Shown: positions 44,945 to 54,727, counted from the first letter of the stretch. The stretch: DNA of 64,000 nt from Lysobacter sp. HDW10 (GCF_011300685.1 NZ_CP049864.1:1790885-1854884), one strand, 5' to 3'. The notes: a model not told the origin generated them from the sequence alone. Made by a program: numbers and translations.

Positions 44945-45058
44945 ATCCGTCCTCTCTTGGGAACGGACTCTACTTAAGTCAGACTGGTCCTGAAAACGGG
45001 GGGCAGGTCACATTGGGTGAGATCCAATCCCAACACTGATTCGGTTTAGTAACGGGCG

Positions 45059-45355
45059 TCATTCAGCACCCCCAACAGCCTTGCGTAAGCTCTGCTTAGG
45101 TTGCAGAACAACTACTTTTTTAGGGTCTTTTTTGAACTTTCGGTCACTGCCAAAGATGAATCTTCGCGTCAGTAATGCTTGTAACTCACCGACGCGAATG
45201 CGATCGCCTGAAGGACTTGCCAAGACACGACCACGCATCGACCAACCCGACCAAGGGCCATAAAAATCCTGAAACTGAAGGATGATGGCGTGCCATACAA
45301 ACTCCTGAGCTTCTTTGTCAGTGAGCTTTACAGGTAGCTGAGTTTCGCGGCTCAT
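45059..45355 (-). CDS. small phage-type protein with a GW..RG..L..P.G motif
   Basis: The protein has 98 residues with the central motif GPWSGWSMRGRVLASPSG and a basic tail. The motif matches that of the 93-residue protein at 13154 in prophage A and the C-terminal part of DUF3653-like phage proteins as I recall them. The ATG overlaps the stop of the XRE gene by 4 bp, so the two are coupled and possibly act together in gene control. Confidence 0.65.
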   Translation of the reverse strand: MSRETQLPVKLTDKEAQEFVWHAIILQFQDFYGPWSGWSMRGRVLASPSGDRIRVGELQALLTRRFIFGSDRKFKKDPKKVVVLQPKQSLRKAVGGAE

Positions 45356-46056
45356 GATTCACCGCCAGACGCATTGCCGAGATGCGCGAATTCCAGACGT
45401 AGGGGTGAGGTCAAGCTAAGGCCTTGCGTTTGCAAGTCCTTGAAATCCCTCACTTTTTTCTGACCTGTCTCGGTCAAGTGATTACCGGTTTTCACCGGTG
45501 GGACTGAGTCTGTGCAGCGGCCAATGCTCATGCTGCCCAGATAATCGTGCGAAGAAATCTGTTCGTTCGCCCGATGCGTGGTCTGAAAGCTGTCCATGAC
45601 CCCGCCAGTGAACTTTAGCACCCTGTTGCCGGACGATGCAAGGCTCAATGCGGATGCACGCCCTTTACGGCGTTCTGCGGCTCTCCCTGCGCTCACCTCC
45701 TTCACCCCGTCGCCGTCGACCGTCGCTGCCGCTCCGTTCTCCGTCTTGGTGCTCGGTGGTGCGTGTGGTGCGTTCTCGGCCTTGTTGCGTCGCTTCCGCC
45801 CGCGAAGTGCCCCAAATCGAACAGCGTGACCGTGCGCAGCGGTTCCACGTCCGAAGGCGCCGCCCGATGGTCGGAATCCCTCTCGCATTGCGCGGAGAAC
45901 TTGGAAAGCCGATTCGGGAACCCTGTAAACTCCAGATTCCCAGTTTCTAATGGTTCGAAGCGAGACTCCGAGATGATGCGCTGCCGCTTTTTGCGTAAGA
46001 CCGACAGCCCGGCGTTCATTCGCAAATACATACGGTTTTATTCTTTTAGTATGCAT
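45352..46056 (-). CDS. XRE-type HTH regulator starting inside the att core
   Basis: The protein has 234 residues from ATG 46056, which is part of the palindromic ATGCAT of the att core. The HTH is at the N-terminus (RAVGLTQKAAAHHLGVSLRTIRNWESG). The rest is basic and low in structure. No ribosome site precedes the ATG in the integrated state because the upstream DNA is PAP2 coding sequence. An upstream in-frame start exists at 46245. In a circular element a different leader would be joined. Confidence 0.6.
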   Translation of the reverse strand: MHTKRIKPYVFANERRAVGLTQKAAAHHLGVSLRTIRNWESGVYRVPESAFQVLRAMREGFRPSGGAFGRGTAAHGHAVRFGALRGRKRRNKAENAPHAPPSTKTENGAAATVDGDGVKEVSAGRAAERRKGRASALSLASSGNRVLKFTGGVMDSFQTTHRANEQISSHDYLGSMSIGRCTDSVPPVKTGNHLTETGQKKVRDFKDLQTQGLSLTSPLRLEFAHLGNASGGES

Positions 46057-46111
46057 TATGCGAACTCTTAAGGCATTTGTCTTAAGGCACCTCGGGTGGA
46101 TCTTCTGCACC
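46050..46111. repeat. 62-bp direct repeat, copy 2 (chromosomal junction)
   Basis: This copy is identical to 20192-20253. It runs directly into the intact PAP2 gene, so it is the true right chromosomal junction. The first 17 bp also match the dif half at 13056-13072. Confidence 0.95.
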
Positions 46112-46714
46112 GCTATCCTCATTGTCTTGGTGAAAGTCACGCTGGAAGTCGTCTCTGCCGAGCCGATTTCCTTCGATCGAACCGTTCTAATCACGCTACG
46201 TGACTGGTTACCTTCAACGTGGATTCCGTTCTTCAAGACAGTCACGCTGACGGGCGCATTCGCATTCTTGGCGCCAATGACTGCGGCGATTGCTGCCGTG
46301 CTGTATCTGCGCGATTACAAGCGTGAGGCCGTTCAAATTGCCTTGAGCATGGCGACATCCGGCCTCGTGATTTATCTGGCGAAAGCTGTCGTGAAACGTG
46401 AGCGGCCTAATCTTTGGGACACGCAGTGGTACTGGGGTTCAAGCTTTCCGAGCGGACATACGCTGGGTGCAGCGGTCTTTGCGACTGCTTGCTGGCTGAC
46501 AGTTTCACGGGTATCACCGCGCTATGCAACGCTTGCGGGCATCCTTTTGGGCATCTGGTTGGGCTTGGTCGGGCTCTCAAGGTTGGTCCTGGGTGTTCAT
46601 TGGCCAACTGACGTGATCGCGGCGGCGTGTGCCGGGCTTTTGACCGCCTCTGCGATCAATTACGTCCTATTTCACGAAACCGAAGTCGCTAGATTGCGCA
46701 GAGAGAAACTTTAG
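46058..46714 (+). CDS. PAP2-superfamily membrane phosphatase
   Basis: The protein has 218 residues with about six membrane helices. The three phosphatase motifs are present: KAVVKRERP, PSGH and SRLVLGVHWPTD. It probably dephosphorylates a lipid phosphate such as undecaprenyl pyrophosphate or phosphatidylglycerol phosphate. The ATG lies in the XerC arm of the dif core, so every integration at dif replaces its promoter and ribosome site. The present upstream DNA is the end of element B, with no clear ribosome site. Confidence 0.92.
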   Translation: MRTLKAFVLRHLGWIFCTAILIVLVKVTLEVVSAEPISFDRTVLITLRDWLPSTWIPFFKTVTLTGAFAFLAPMTAAIAAVLYLRDYKREAVQIALSMATSGLVIYLAKAVVKRERPNLWDTQWYWGSSFPSGHTLGAAVFATACWLTVSRVSPRYATLAGILLGIWLGLVGLSRLVLGVHWPTDVIAAACAGLLTASAINYVLFHETEVARLRREKL

Positions 46715-46726
46715 GTACGCTGGGGC

Positions 46727-48127
46727 ATGGATACACCAATGCCCCGCTCTACATTTGAAACTGAGCTGTCCGGACTTCGTCGGAAGTTCGACAGTGGTGC
46801 AACGCGCACTTACGAGTGGCGTCGACGTCAACTCAAGCAGTTGGATCGTTTGCTGCAGGAGAATTCGACTGCACTGAATACGGCACTGAAACAAGACTTA
46901 GGCAAATGTGCAGTTGAAGCACGATTGACTGAAACAGCTTTCTTGCGCGCTGAAATTGCACATGCACTGGGCCATCTAAAAACGTGGATGCGCCCGAAAA
47001 AGCGTGACATGCCGCTTTCACTCCAACCGGCACGTGCCAAATTGCAGGCCGAGCCTTTGGGTGTCGTTCTGATTATCGCGCCTTGGAATTATCCGGTGCA
47101 GCTTTTGTTGTCGCCATTGGCCAGTGCCTTGGCCGCGGGCAACACGGCGATCTTGAAACCCAGTGAGGTTGCGCCGCGCTGCAGCGCCATCATTGCAGAG
47201 CTCATTCCGAAGTACTTCAAGTCGGACGAGGTATTCGTTGTTGAAGGCGGCGTCGCAGAGACCACTGCCCTGCTCTCTCTGCAGTTCGATCATATTTTCT
47301 ACACGGGCAATGGCCATGTTGCGCGCGTCGTTATGGAAGCGGCAGCACAGCATTTGACGCCTGTAACGCTTGAACTGGGCGGCAAGTGTCCGGCTTGGGT
47401 TGACCAAAGTGCGGATTTGCAAAGTACGGCAAGGCGGCTCGTTTGGGCAAAGTTTTTGAATGCGGGACAAACCTGCGTTGCCCCTGATCATATTCTTGCG
47501 ACGCGCAGCACTCTGGAGGCATTGAAACCGCACTTGATTGCAGCGATCAAGGCGCAGTTCGGAGAGGACACCCTGCAAAGCCCGGACTATGGACGAATCA
47601 TCAATGCAAGACATTTTGATCGCTTAATTGGGCTGTTAGCGAACGCCCAGGTGGTCAGTGGTGGCCAGCACGATATGCAACAACGTTTCATTGCCCCGAC
47701 TTTAGTTGAGGGCATTGGTGATTCGCATCCATTGATGCAAGAAGAGATTTTTGGACCCATCTTGCCGCTGATTGAAGTGGTGGATTTAGACGCTGCGCTG
47801 AAGTCGATTCGGTCGCACGGCAAACCTTTAGCGGTGTACGCGTTCACCCGCGATTCGAATGTCAAAGACGTTTTGTTTCAGCACACCGCTTCAGGCGCGC
47901 TGGTATTCAACATGGCCGTTGGCCACTTAGGGGCACCGGATGTGCCGTTTGGTGGCGTTGGCAGCAGTGGTATGGGCAGTAGTCATGGCGAGGCGGGATT
48001 CCGCACTTTCAGCCATATGCGTTCGATTGTTTACAAACCGTTCTGGCCAGATACGCTGAGGCTCATCATGCCGCCCTATGGACGCGTGGTTGAACGCGTC
48101 ATTCAACACTTGGTTGCGAAGGAATAA
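46727..48127 (+). CDS. aldehyde dehydrogenase (coniferyl-aldehyde dehydrogenase-like)
   Basis: The protein has 466 residues. The catalytic Cys is in NAGQTCVAPDH and the general base Glu in LELGGKCP. A cofactor-site segment reads IIAPWNYPVQLLL. A hydrophobic C-terminal end (LRLIMPPYG) is typical of class 3 fatty or aromatic aldehyde dehydrogenases. It oxidises medium-chain or aromatic aldehydes with NAD(P)+. The stop overlaps the next start (TAATG). Confidence 0.9.
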   Translation: MDTPMPRSTFETELSGLRRKFDSGATRTYEWRRRQLKQLDRLLQENSTALNTALKQDLGKCAVEARLTETAFLRAEIAHALGHLKTWMRPKKRDMPLSLQPARAKLQAEPLGVVLIIAPWNYPVQLLLSPLASALAAGNTAILKPSEVAPRCSAIIAELIPKYFKSDEVFVVEGGVAETTALLSLQFDHIFYTGNGHVARVVMEAAAQHLTPVTLELGGKCPAWVDQSADLQSTARRLVWAKFLNAGQTCVAPDHILATRSTLEALKPHLIAAIKAQFGEDTLQSPDYGRIINARHFDRLIGLLANAQVVSGGQHDMQQRFIAPTLVEGIGDSHPLMQEEIFGPILPLIEVVDLDAALKSIRSHGKPLAVYAFTRDSNVKDVLFQHTASGALVFNMAVGHLGAPDVPFGGVGSSGMGSSHGEAGFRTFSHMRSIVYKPFWPDTLRLIMPPYGRVVERVIQHLVAKE

Positions 48128-48972
48128 TGCAGATGCACTTCAACATGACCGGCGGCGACGCGCTGATTACCGGTGCGGCGATGGGATTGGGACGCTTATT
48201 CGCGCTCCGTGCGGCACGCGAAGGTGCACGATGCGTGGTGTTGTGGGATATCGATGCGGCGAAGTTGGCGCAGGTGGCGGATGAAGTGCGCGCGCTTAAT
48301 GTGCGTGCGATGCCTATGCAAGTGGATGTTTCAGATTCAGAGGCTGTGGCAGCTGCGGCACAGCATGTGATCGACACGCTGGGCGGATTGGACTTGCTTG
48401 TCAACAATGCGGGCGTGGTCCGGGGTAAACCATTCTGGGAGCACGATGTCTCTCGAGACATCAAGTTCACGGTGGACATCAACGCTGTCGCGCCGATGGT
48501 CATCACGCGTCAGTTTATCGAGCGCATGATGGTGAACGATGGAAAACCGCGCGCCATACTCAATATCGCATCTGCGGCTGCAACCGTATCCAACCCGCGC
48601 ATGACGGTTTACGCCGCGTCCAAATGGGCGGTGTTGGGCTGGAGTGACTCCTTGCGCCTAGAGTTGGAGCAAGCAGGACATCGCTCGCTGAAGGTCACAA
48701 CATTCTGCCCAACGTATATCGGTACAGGGATGTTCGCAGGTGCGAAAGGTCCGTTGTTCACGCCGATCTTGACCCCTGATGCCGCAGTGGGCGCTGCATG
48801 GCATGCAATGATCGTCGGTAAGCCGATCAAATACCTGCCTTGGACGACCACACTTGGCACGGTGTTGAAAGGGCTTTTGCCGCTGCCGTTGTGGGACTTC
48901 GTCGCAGGCCGAATCTTCGGTGTTTACAACACAATGGACCAATTCACCGGTCGCGCCGGTAAGAACGATTGA
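48127..48972 (+). CDS. SDR-family oxidoreductase
   Basis: The protein has 281 residues with the SDR cofactor motif TGAAMGLG, NNAG and the catalytic YAASK. The C-terminal tail (PLPLWDFVAGRIFGVYNTMDQF) is longer than in the core family and hydrophobic, suggesting membrane contact, as in retinol or long-chain alcohol dehydrogenases. Coupling to the aldehyde dehydrogenase suggests stepwise alcohol-aldehyde-acid oxidation. Confidence 0.88.
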   Translation: MQMHFNMTGGDALITGAAMGLGRLFALRAAREGARCVVLWDIDAAKLAQVADEVRALNVRAMPMQVDVSDSEAVAAAAQHVIDTLGGLDLLVNNAGVVRGKPFWEHDVSRDIKFTVDINAVAPMVITRQFIERMMVNDGKPRAILNIASAAATVSNPRMTVYAASKWAVLGWSDSLRLELEQAGHRSLKVTTFCPTYIGTGMFAGAKGPLFTPILTPDAAVGAAWHAMIVGKPIKYLPWTTTLGTVLKGLLPLPLWDFVAGRIFGVYNTMDQFTGRAGKND

Positions 48973-49060
48973 GTGCTTGATCGCCTAGCGCGCATTCTCC
49001 GGGAACGTTTTTTCGATACGTTGCATCCAATTCACAGGCACACACTGAAAGGAGCTGGCT

Positions 49061-49402
49061 GTGAACTTGAATCATGCACTGATTGCCTTTGCCATCGCGG
49101 CATTGGTCGGATTATATTTGGCGTCGCACGTTCTACGCGCGAAATTTGCGCCATGGGTGGCATCCTTGCTGCATGCGGCCTTCGGCGCAACGGGGCTCGT
49201 CGTGCTGATTGTCTTGTTCCTTCAAGGCTCGGCTACACAATCCATCTTGATCGGTTTCGGCGTGCTCGTTTTAGCGGCGCTTGGCGGATTCTTGCTTGCT
49301 TCGTTTCACCTTCGTAAGAAGATCGCACCTAAAGGCATCGTATTGGTACACGCGGGTGTCGCTGTCGCAGGCTTCCTCATCCTTCTAAGCCAAGTACTCT
49401 GA
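49061..49402 (+). CDS. small three-to-four-span membrane protein
   Basis: The protein has 113 residues starting with GTG 49061 behind AAAGGAG. Four hydrophobic segments are separated by short basic loops. No family is recognised with confidence. It lies 5 bp before the DUF2231-like gene and leads a three-gene unit with an ECF sigma factor. Confidence 0.7.
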   Translation: MNLNHALIAFAIAALVGLYLASHVLRAKFAPWVASLLHAAFGATGLVVLIVLFLQGSATQSILIGFGVLVLAALGGFLLASFHLRKKIAPKGIVLVHAGVAVAGFLILLSQVL

Positions 49403-49407
49403 AGTGT

Positions 49408-49818
49408 ATGCGCCATCCACTCCACCCCATGCTGGTGCACTTCCCGATTGCCTGCTGGTCTCTGGCGACCGCCGCTGATTTCGCGACCTTGGTGTTTGAT
49501 ATGCCACTTTGGCAATGGTCTGCTGGGCTCATTGCGGTGGGATGTCTGGTGAGTCTGCCGGCCATGATCGCGGGTTTTTATGAGTTCTCTCGAATCGCGG
49601 AAGGCCCTGCCCTCCGCGACGGGTATTGGCACATGGGTTTGATGTCCGTGGCCTTTCTACTGTTCGTCACCCGACTGTTGCTCAGAATGGATCACATGCA
49701 AGCGACCCCACCCAATGCTGTGTCCGGTGTATTGATGGCGTCAGGCTTCGTTGTTCTTGCACTCGGTGGTTGGTTGGGTGGACGCTTGGTGTATGGACAC
49801 GGCGTAGGACGACATTGA
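49408..49818 (+). CDS. DUF2231-like membrane protein
   Basis: The protein has 136 residues with four membrane helices. It starts with MRHPLHPMLVHFPIACW, the HP.LVHFP signature of DUF2231, and has further histidines in helices 2 and 3 that could bind haem or metal. It ends 1 bp before the sigma-factor gene. In the absence of an anti-sigma gene it may take part in sensing. Confidence 0.82.
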   Translation: MRHPLHPMLVHFPIACWSLATAADFATLVFDMPLWQWSAGLIAVGCLVSLPAMIAGFYEFSRIAEGPALRDGYWHMGLMSVAFLLFVTRLLLRMDHMQATPPNAVSGVLMASGFVVLALGGWLGGRLVYGHGVGRH

Positions 49819-49819
49819 T

Positions 49820-50554
49820 ATGGCGTTCAACACACCCATGGCACCGAACGTCGTTGCAACGCAGTTTGATGCAAGCAGCAAGAGCGATCACGAACTGGTC
49901 GCGCTGGCTGCAGCTGGGCATGCGGTGGCGTTTGAAGCCATCATGCGAAAAAACAATCGGCTGCTGTTTAGAACGGCACGTGCGATCGTCAAGAATGACA
50001 GCGAGGCTGAGGATGTCGTTCAAGAAGCCTATTTGCAGGCATGGCGCGCGTTGGCGAAGTTTCGTGTTGAGAGCAAGATTTCAACCTGGTTGGTTCGCAT
50101 CACGGTGAACGAAGCTTTGGGGCGATTGCGACGCAAGCATCTCAATGTCATTCCGCTCGCGATTGCGATGAAGGATCCAAGTGTGTCGCACAGTGATTCA
50201 CTGTCTGAGCGCACAGAGTTAGAACCCGAGAACAATGCAATACAAGACCAAATGCGTGCCTTGATTGAAAAACACATAGACGCCCTGCCCGATGCTTTTC
50301 GCGTGGTGTTCATCCTTAGGGCGATTGAAGAACTCAGCGTCGAAGAGGTTGCACAGTCCTTGGACATCCCGGAGGCCACGGTTAGAACACGCTACTTCCG
50401 TGCACGATCACTGTTGCGCGAAAGCATTGCACGACACACAGACACGGCACTGGCAAATGCCTTCGGCTTCGATGGCCTGCGCTGTGATCGATTGGTGGAA
50501 GGCGTTCTGACGCGTGCTGCGGACGAAGGACTTATAGCCCCAGCGCGTGAATGA
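49820..50554 (+). CDS. ECF-type RNA polymerase sigma factor
   Basis: The protein has 244 residues. Region 2 reads [30 protein letters not shown] and region 4 has the [34 protein letters not shown]-terminal tail of about 40 residues ([16 protein letters not shown]) follows region 4. No anti-sigma factor is encoded next to it; the two small membrane proteins before it are the only candidates. It converges with cysNC, overlapping by 23 bp. Confidence 0.92.
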   Translation: MAFNTPMAPNVVATQFDASSKSDHELVALAAAGHAVAFEAIMRKNNRLLFRTARAIVKNDSEAEDVVQEAYLQAWRALAKFRVESKISTWLVRITVNEALGRLRRKHLNVIPLAIAMKDPSVSHSDSLSERTELEPENNAIQDQMRALIEKHIDALPDAFRVVFILRAIEELSVEEVAQSLDIPEATVRTRYFRARSLLRESIARHTDTALANAFGFDGLRCDRLVEGVLTRAADEGLIAPARE

Positions 50555-52358
50555 TTTTTTCGGCACAGTCTTCGACAGACGCGTCGACTGTGTTCAAGCG
50601 TAGCTCTGGTGACTCGGGTGCTTCGTAAGGCGAATCGATCCCCGTGAAATTCGGAATTTCGCCCGCGCGTGCCTTCGCGTAGAGACCCTTCACATCTCTA
50701 GATTCGGCGACTTCAAGTGAAGTATCGACATGCACTTCAATGAACTCGCCCGACTCAAAAAGCTCTCTTGCCATCCGTCGCTCTGAGCGGAAAGGCGAAA
50801 TGAAACTGACCAAGACGATGAGTCCGGCATCTGTCATCAGCTTGGCGACTTCTGCGACGCGCCTAATGTTCTCAACGCGATCCACGTCGGTGAACCCCAG
50901 ATCCTTGTTGAGCCCGTGGCGGACGTTATCGCCATCAAGAATGTAGGCATGCTTGCCGCGCGCCATCAGTTGCTTTTCCACCGCATTGGCAATCGTGGAC
51001 TTGCCTGATCCGGACAGGCCCGTGAACCACACACACCTAGGATTTTGACCCAAACTGTTTGCGCGTGCGCGGCGATCCACTTCAATCGCTTGCCAATGAA
51101 TGTTGTTTGCGCGTCGCAATGCAAACTCGATGCGACCTGCTGCAACAGTTTCATTCGTTTGACGGTCAATGAGAATGAACCCGCCCAAGACATGTGAGTC
51201 GTCGAACTTGGCAAAGGGGATCGGCGCCGTCAATGAAATATTGCAAGCACCGACTTGATTTACCTCAAGCTGCTTTGCCGCAAGTTCCGCTTGCGTGTCG
51301 ACGTCAATCAAGTGTTTGACTTCGGTAATGGTGGCCATGACCTCGCGCGTGCCACACAGCAAGCGGTAGCTTCTACCCGGCAGCATCGAATTTGACGACA
51401 GCCAAAGCAGATGCGTAGAGAACTGATCGGACACTTCGAGCGGCCCTGTGGCGACACTCAACACATTGCCGCGACTGATGTCGATGTCTCGGTCCAATGT
51501 AACTGTGACGGCGTCACCTGCAGCTGCTTCCGCCACGCTGTCGAAGCCGCACAGCACGGAGGTGATGGTGGCACGTAGATTCGAGGGTTGAACGACAACC
51601 GCCTCCCCTGCCCTTACGCTGCCGGATGCCACGGTACCGCAATAGCCACGAAAATCTTGACCGGCGCGGTTTACATATTGAATCGGTAAATGGAATGGCT
51701 TTTCGCTTGAATTGGCCCGGGCGGGTTCGATGGATTCCAAAGTCTCGATCAAGGTCGGACCCGAATACCAAGTCATTGCACTTGATCGCGCAACCAAATT
51801 TTCGCCGCGCAGTGCCGACACTGGAATCGCGGTGACGGTGGAAATGCCAGCGGCATCTGCAATCGTCGCGTACGCATGACATATCCCCTCAAACACCGAT
51901 TGGTCGTAGCCGACCAAGTCCATTTTGTTGACGGCAAGAATGACGTCGCGTACGCCGAACAAACCACAGATCCAAGTGTGTCGACGTGTTTGCGTGAGCA
52001 CGCCTTTGCGAGCATCGACCAAGACGATGGCCGCCTGTGCGGTAGAGGCGCCCGTAGCCATATTGCGGGTGTACTGCTCGTGCCCCGGGCAATCTGCGAC
52101 CACAAAGCTACGTGCAGGTGTTTGAAAGTAGCGGTATGCGACGTCGATTGTGATGCCTTGTTCGCGCTCCGCATCCAAGCCATCGAGCAAAGCCGCAAAA
52201 TCGACATCGCCTTGCGCATTTGACGCAGCGCGCAGTTGGTCCTCAAGCACAACACCGGCGTCATTCAGAAGCCGTCCGATTAACGTGCTCTTTCCGTCGT
52301 CAACACTGCCGCAGGTGATGAAGCGAAGCTGCGTTTTGGAAAAGGGAGCGGATTGCAT
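50532..52358 (-). CDS. cysNC: bifunctional sulfate adenylyltransferase GTPase subunit / APS kinase
   Basis: The protein has 608 residues. The CysN half has the GTPase motifs [22 protein letters not shown] and NKMDLVG. The C-terminal CysC kinase starts near residue 430 with [11 protein letters not shown]. It activates sulfate to APS with CysD and then phosphorylates APS to PAPS. The CysN-CysC fusion is known in Xanthomonads and rhizobia. Its first base is the last base of cysD. Confidence 0.97.
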   Translation of the reverse strand: MQSAPFSKTQLRFITCGSVDDGKSTLIGRLLNDAGVVLEDQLRAASNAQGDVDFAALLDGLDAEREQGITIDVAYRYFQTPARSFVVADCPGHEQYTRNMATGASTAQAAIVLVDARKGVLTQTRRHTWICGLFGVRDVILAVNKMDLVGYDQSVFEGICHAYATIADAAGISTVTAIPVSALRGENLVARSSAMTWYSGPTLIETLESIEPARANSSEKPFHLPIQYVNRAGQDFRGYCGTVASGSVRAGEAVVVQPSNLRATITSVLCGFDSVAEAAAGDAVTVTLDRDIDISRGNVLSVATGPLEVSDQFSTHLLWLSSNSMLPGRSYRLLCGTREVMATITEVKHLIDVDTQAELAAKQLEVNQVGACNISLTAPIPFAKFDDSHVLGGFILIDRQTNETVAAGRIEFALRRANNIHWQAIEVDRRARANSLGQNPRCVWFTGLSGSGKSTIANAVEKQLMARGKHAYILDGDNVRHGLNKDLGFTDVDRVENIRRVAEVAKLMTDAGLIVLVSFISPFRSERRMARELFESGEFIEVHVDTSLEVAESRDVKGLYAKARAGEIPNFTGIDSPYEAPESPELRLNTVDASVEDCAEKIIHALGL

Positions 52359-53254
52359 CAGAAATAGCCCTCGCGTTTCTTCTTTTCCATCGAGGCGCTG
52401 GGGTCATGGTCAATCACCCTGCCCTGTCTTTCCGAGAATCGTGAGGCGCGCATTTCGGCAATGATTTCGTCCAAGGTTTCTGCTTCGGATTCAATCGCGC
52501 CCGTCAACGGGTAACAGCCCAGGGTGCGGAAACGCACGCGCTTTTCTTCAATGCGTTCATCGGGACGTACGGCCAGACGATCATCGTCCACCATAATCCA
52601 CGCGCCACCGCGCCGAATCACAGGGCGCGTTTTGGCAAAGTACAAAGCGGGGACCGGAATATTTTCGCGCCGGATGTATTCCCAAACGTCGATTTCGGTC
52701 CAGTTCGATAGGGGGAATACGCGAACGGATTCACCCTCATCGATGTGTGTGTTGAAAAGTTGCCAGAGTTCTGGACGCTGTTGCTTCGGATCCCAATGGT
52801 GATGGGCATTGCGGAAGCTAAAGATGCGTTCTTTCGCACGCGACTTTTCTTCATCACGTCTAGCACCACCGATGGCCGCATCGACCTTGTACAGGTTCAA
52901 TGCTTGCTTGAGCGCATCGGTTTTCATGATTTCTGTGTGCTTGGCAGCGCCATGCGAGATTGGCCCGACACCCGCAGCAAGCCCGTCAGGGTTCATGTGA
53001 ACGTGCAGTGGGATACCGGTTTCTTTGGCGCGCTGATCACGGAAGCTGATCATTTCGCGAAATTTCCAACCAGTATCCACATGCAAGAGCGGGATCGGTG
53101 AGCGAGCGGGCGCAAAGGCCTTTTCAAGCAGGTGCAGAAGCACGGAGCTATCTTTACCGATTGAATACAGCATGACCGGCCGATGAAATCCCGCGGCGAC
53201 TTCGCGAAGGATATGAATGCTTTCGGCTTCGAGTTGATCCAGCGTGCTTTTCAT
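52358..53254 (-). CDS. cysD: sulfate adenylyltransferase subunit 2
   Basis: The protein has 298 residues from ATG 53254; a start at 53269 would add five residues. The PP-loop motif [12 protein letters not shown] lies near residue 32, with the [12 protein letters not shown] and [11 protein letters not shown] segments. It belongs to the PAPS-reductase-like ATP pyrophosphatases and forms ATP sulfurylase with CysN. It is transcribed ahead of cysNC. Confidence 0.97.
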   Translation of the reverse strand: MKSTLDQLEAESIHILREVAAGFHRPVMLYSIGKDSSVLLHLLEKAFAPARSPIPLLHVDTGWKFREMISFRDQRAKETGIPLHVHMNPDGLAAGVGPISHGAAKHTEIMKTDALKQALNLYKVDAAIGGARRDEEKSRAKERIFSFRNAHHHWDPKQQRPELWQLFNTHIDEGESVRVFPLSNWTEIDVWEYIRRENIPVPALYFAKTRPVIRRGGAWIMVDDDRLAVRPDERIEEKRVRFRTLGCYPLTGAIESEAETLDEIIAEMRASRFSERQGRVIDHDPSASMEKKKREGYF

Positions 53255-53272
53255 GGATGTCGCGCGCACAGA

Positions 53273-54676
53273 TCAGCCGCGACCGTAGGCGTCATCGAAG
53301 CGAACAATGTCGTCTTCACCCAAGTAGCTGCCGGATTGCACTTCGATTAACTCCAGTGGCACGACGCCAGGATTCTCAAGGCGATGCTTCACGCCCAAAG
53401 GAATGTAAGTACTTTGGTTCTCGGACAGCATGATGGTTTCGTCACCGCGCGTGACACGTCCCGTGCCACTGACAACAATCCAATGTTCGGCGCGGTGATG
53501 GTGCATTTGCAGACTGAGCTGCGCACCGGGTTTCACCGTGATGCGTTTGACTTGAAAGCGATCGCCAACATCAATTGAGTCGTAGTTGCCCCAAGGGCGA
53601 TAGACCTTACGATGGGCGCTTGGCTCACTGCGACCCTCCGCTTTGAGCTGTGCGACGATGGCTTTGATTTCCTGGACTTTGTCTTTGTGCGCAACCAGTA
53701 CGGCGTCCGCAGTATCCACGACCACGACATCTTCAATGCCTAACAATGTGACGAGGCGATGGTCGCTCCAGGCCAGCGTGTTTTTACATTGCTCAGCAAT
53801 GACATCGCCGTGGTGCGCATTGCCTTCGTTGTCTTGTTCTGCCACTTCCCACAATGCAGACCAACTGCCGACGTCATTCCAACCGACGTCTATCGGTAAG
53901 ACGGCTGCGCGGTCAGTGCGTTCCATGACGGCATAGTCGATAGAGTCCGAAGGTGAGCGTTCGAACGCGGCGCGGTCCAATCGCACGAAATCGGTCTCGC
54001 GACGTGCATTCGCCAATGCAGCGCGACAGGCGTCAAGCATCGCCGGTTGATGTTGTTGCAGGGCATCGATATACGCTGAGGCCTTGAACAGGAACATTCC
54101 ACTGTTCCAAAAATATTGGCCGCTCGCCAGGTACGTCTGTGCTGTATCGGCATCCGGCTTTTCGACAAAGCGTTTCACCTTGCGCACGCCATCACCCGCT
54201 TCGGCTTGGATATAGCCATACCCGGTTTCAGGTGCGGTGGGCAGAATGCCGAATGTCACGAGCTGACCTTGCTCCGCTGCACGCGCTCCGTCGCGCAACG
54301 CATGTTGGAATGCGGCGACATCTGCAATGACGTGATCGGAAGGCAGCACCAACAACAACGGATCCGCACCATGCGACATGGCTTCCAACGAAGCAACGGC
54401 GATGGCAGGTGCGGTATTGCGCGCAGCGGGCTCAAGCAAGATCGTCGGACTGCTACAGCCCACCTCACGCAATTGCTCGGCCACCATGAATCGATGGTCT
54501 TCTCCGGCCACCACGATGGGGGGTGCGGTGGCGACGCCACTCACCCGATTCCAAGTCGCTTGGAGCATCGATTCTTGCCCGACAAGACTCAAGAATTGCT
54601 TGGGAAACCCTTCACGTGACAACGGCCACAATCGGGTTCCTGAGCCTCCGGAGAGGATGACTGGAATCATTGACAC
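53273..54676 (-). CDS. xanB: mannose-1-phosphate guanylyltransferase / mannose-6-phosphate isomerase
   Basis: The protein has 467 residues. The N-terminal nucleotidyltransferase signature SGGSGTRLWPLSREGFPKQF is followed by the FVEKP motif. The C-terminal cupin (QMHHHRAEHWIVVSGTGRV) is the type II isomerase site. It makes GDP-mannose for exopolysaccharide or LPS. It lies 18 bp ahead of cysD on the same strand; joint transcription is possible but there is no functional link. Confidence 0.95.
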   Translation of the reverse strand: MSMIPVILSGGSGTRLWPLSREGFPKQFLSLVGQESMLQATWNRVSGVATAPPIVVAGEDHRFMVAEQLREVGCSSPTILLEPAARNTAPAIAVASLEAMSHGADPLLLVLPSDHVIADVAAFQHALRDGARAAEQGQLVTFGILPTAPETGYGYIQAEAGDGVRKVKRFVEKPDADTAQTYLASGQYFWNSGMFLFKASAYIDALQQHQPAMLDACRAALANARRETDFVRLDRAAFERSPSDSIDYAVMERTDRAAVLPIDVGWNDVGSWSALWEVAEQDNEGNAHHGDVIAEQCKNTLAWSDHRLVTLLGIEDVVVVDTADAVLVAHKDKVQEIKAIVAQLKAEGRSEPSAHRKVYRPWGNYDSIDVGDRFQVKRITVKPGAQLSLQMHHHRAEHWIVVSGTGRVTRGDETIMLSENQSTYIPLGVKHRLENPGVVPLELIEVQSGSYLGEDDIVRFDDAYGRG

Positions 54677-54727
54677 ACCGATCTAAATAATTGATGCGCT
54701 CAGTATAGCTGGGCGTACGACGGCGCC

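Larger units (their letters stand above)
43780..45010. mobile_element. IS3-family (IS407-group-like) insertion sequence
   Basis: The element is 1231 bp. Its ends share TGACCTGCCCCC as inverted repeats (43780-43791 and 44999-45010), followed by imperfectly matching bases. It encodes orfA and orfB on the minus strand with a slippery GGGGAAAA between them. The flanking bases (GATC and CATT) do not form a target duplication, so one side was probably deleted or recombined after insertion. Confidence 0.88.
45011..46066. mobile_element. end fragment of a second filamentous element (B)
   Basis: Two coupled minus-strand genes, an XRE-type regulator and a GW..RG motif protein, lie against an att core (46050-46066) that has the XerC arm but not the XerD arm, as at the right end of prophage A. 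The rest of the element is missing; its left side is cut by the IS. No capsid or replication genes remain. Confidence 0.65.
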
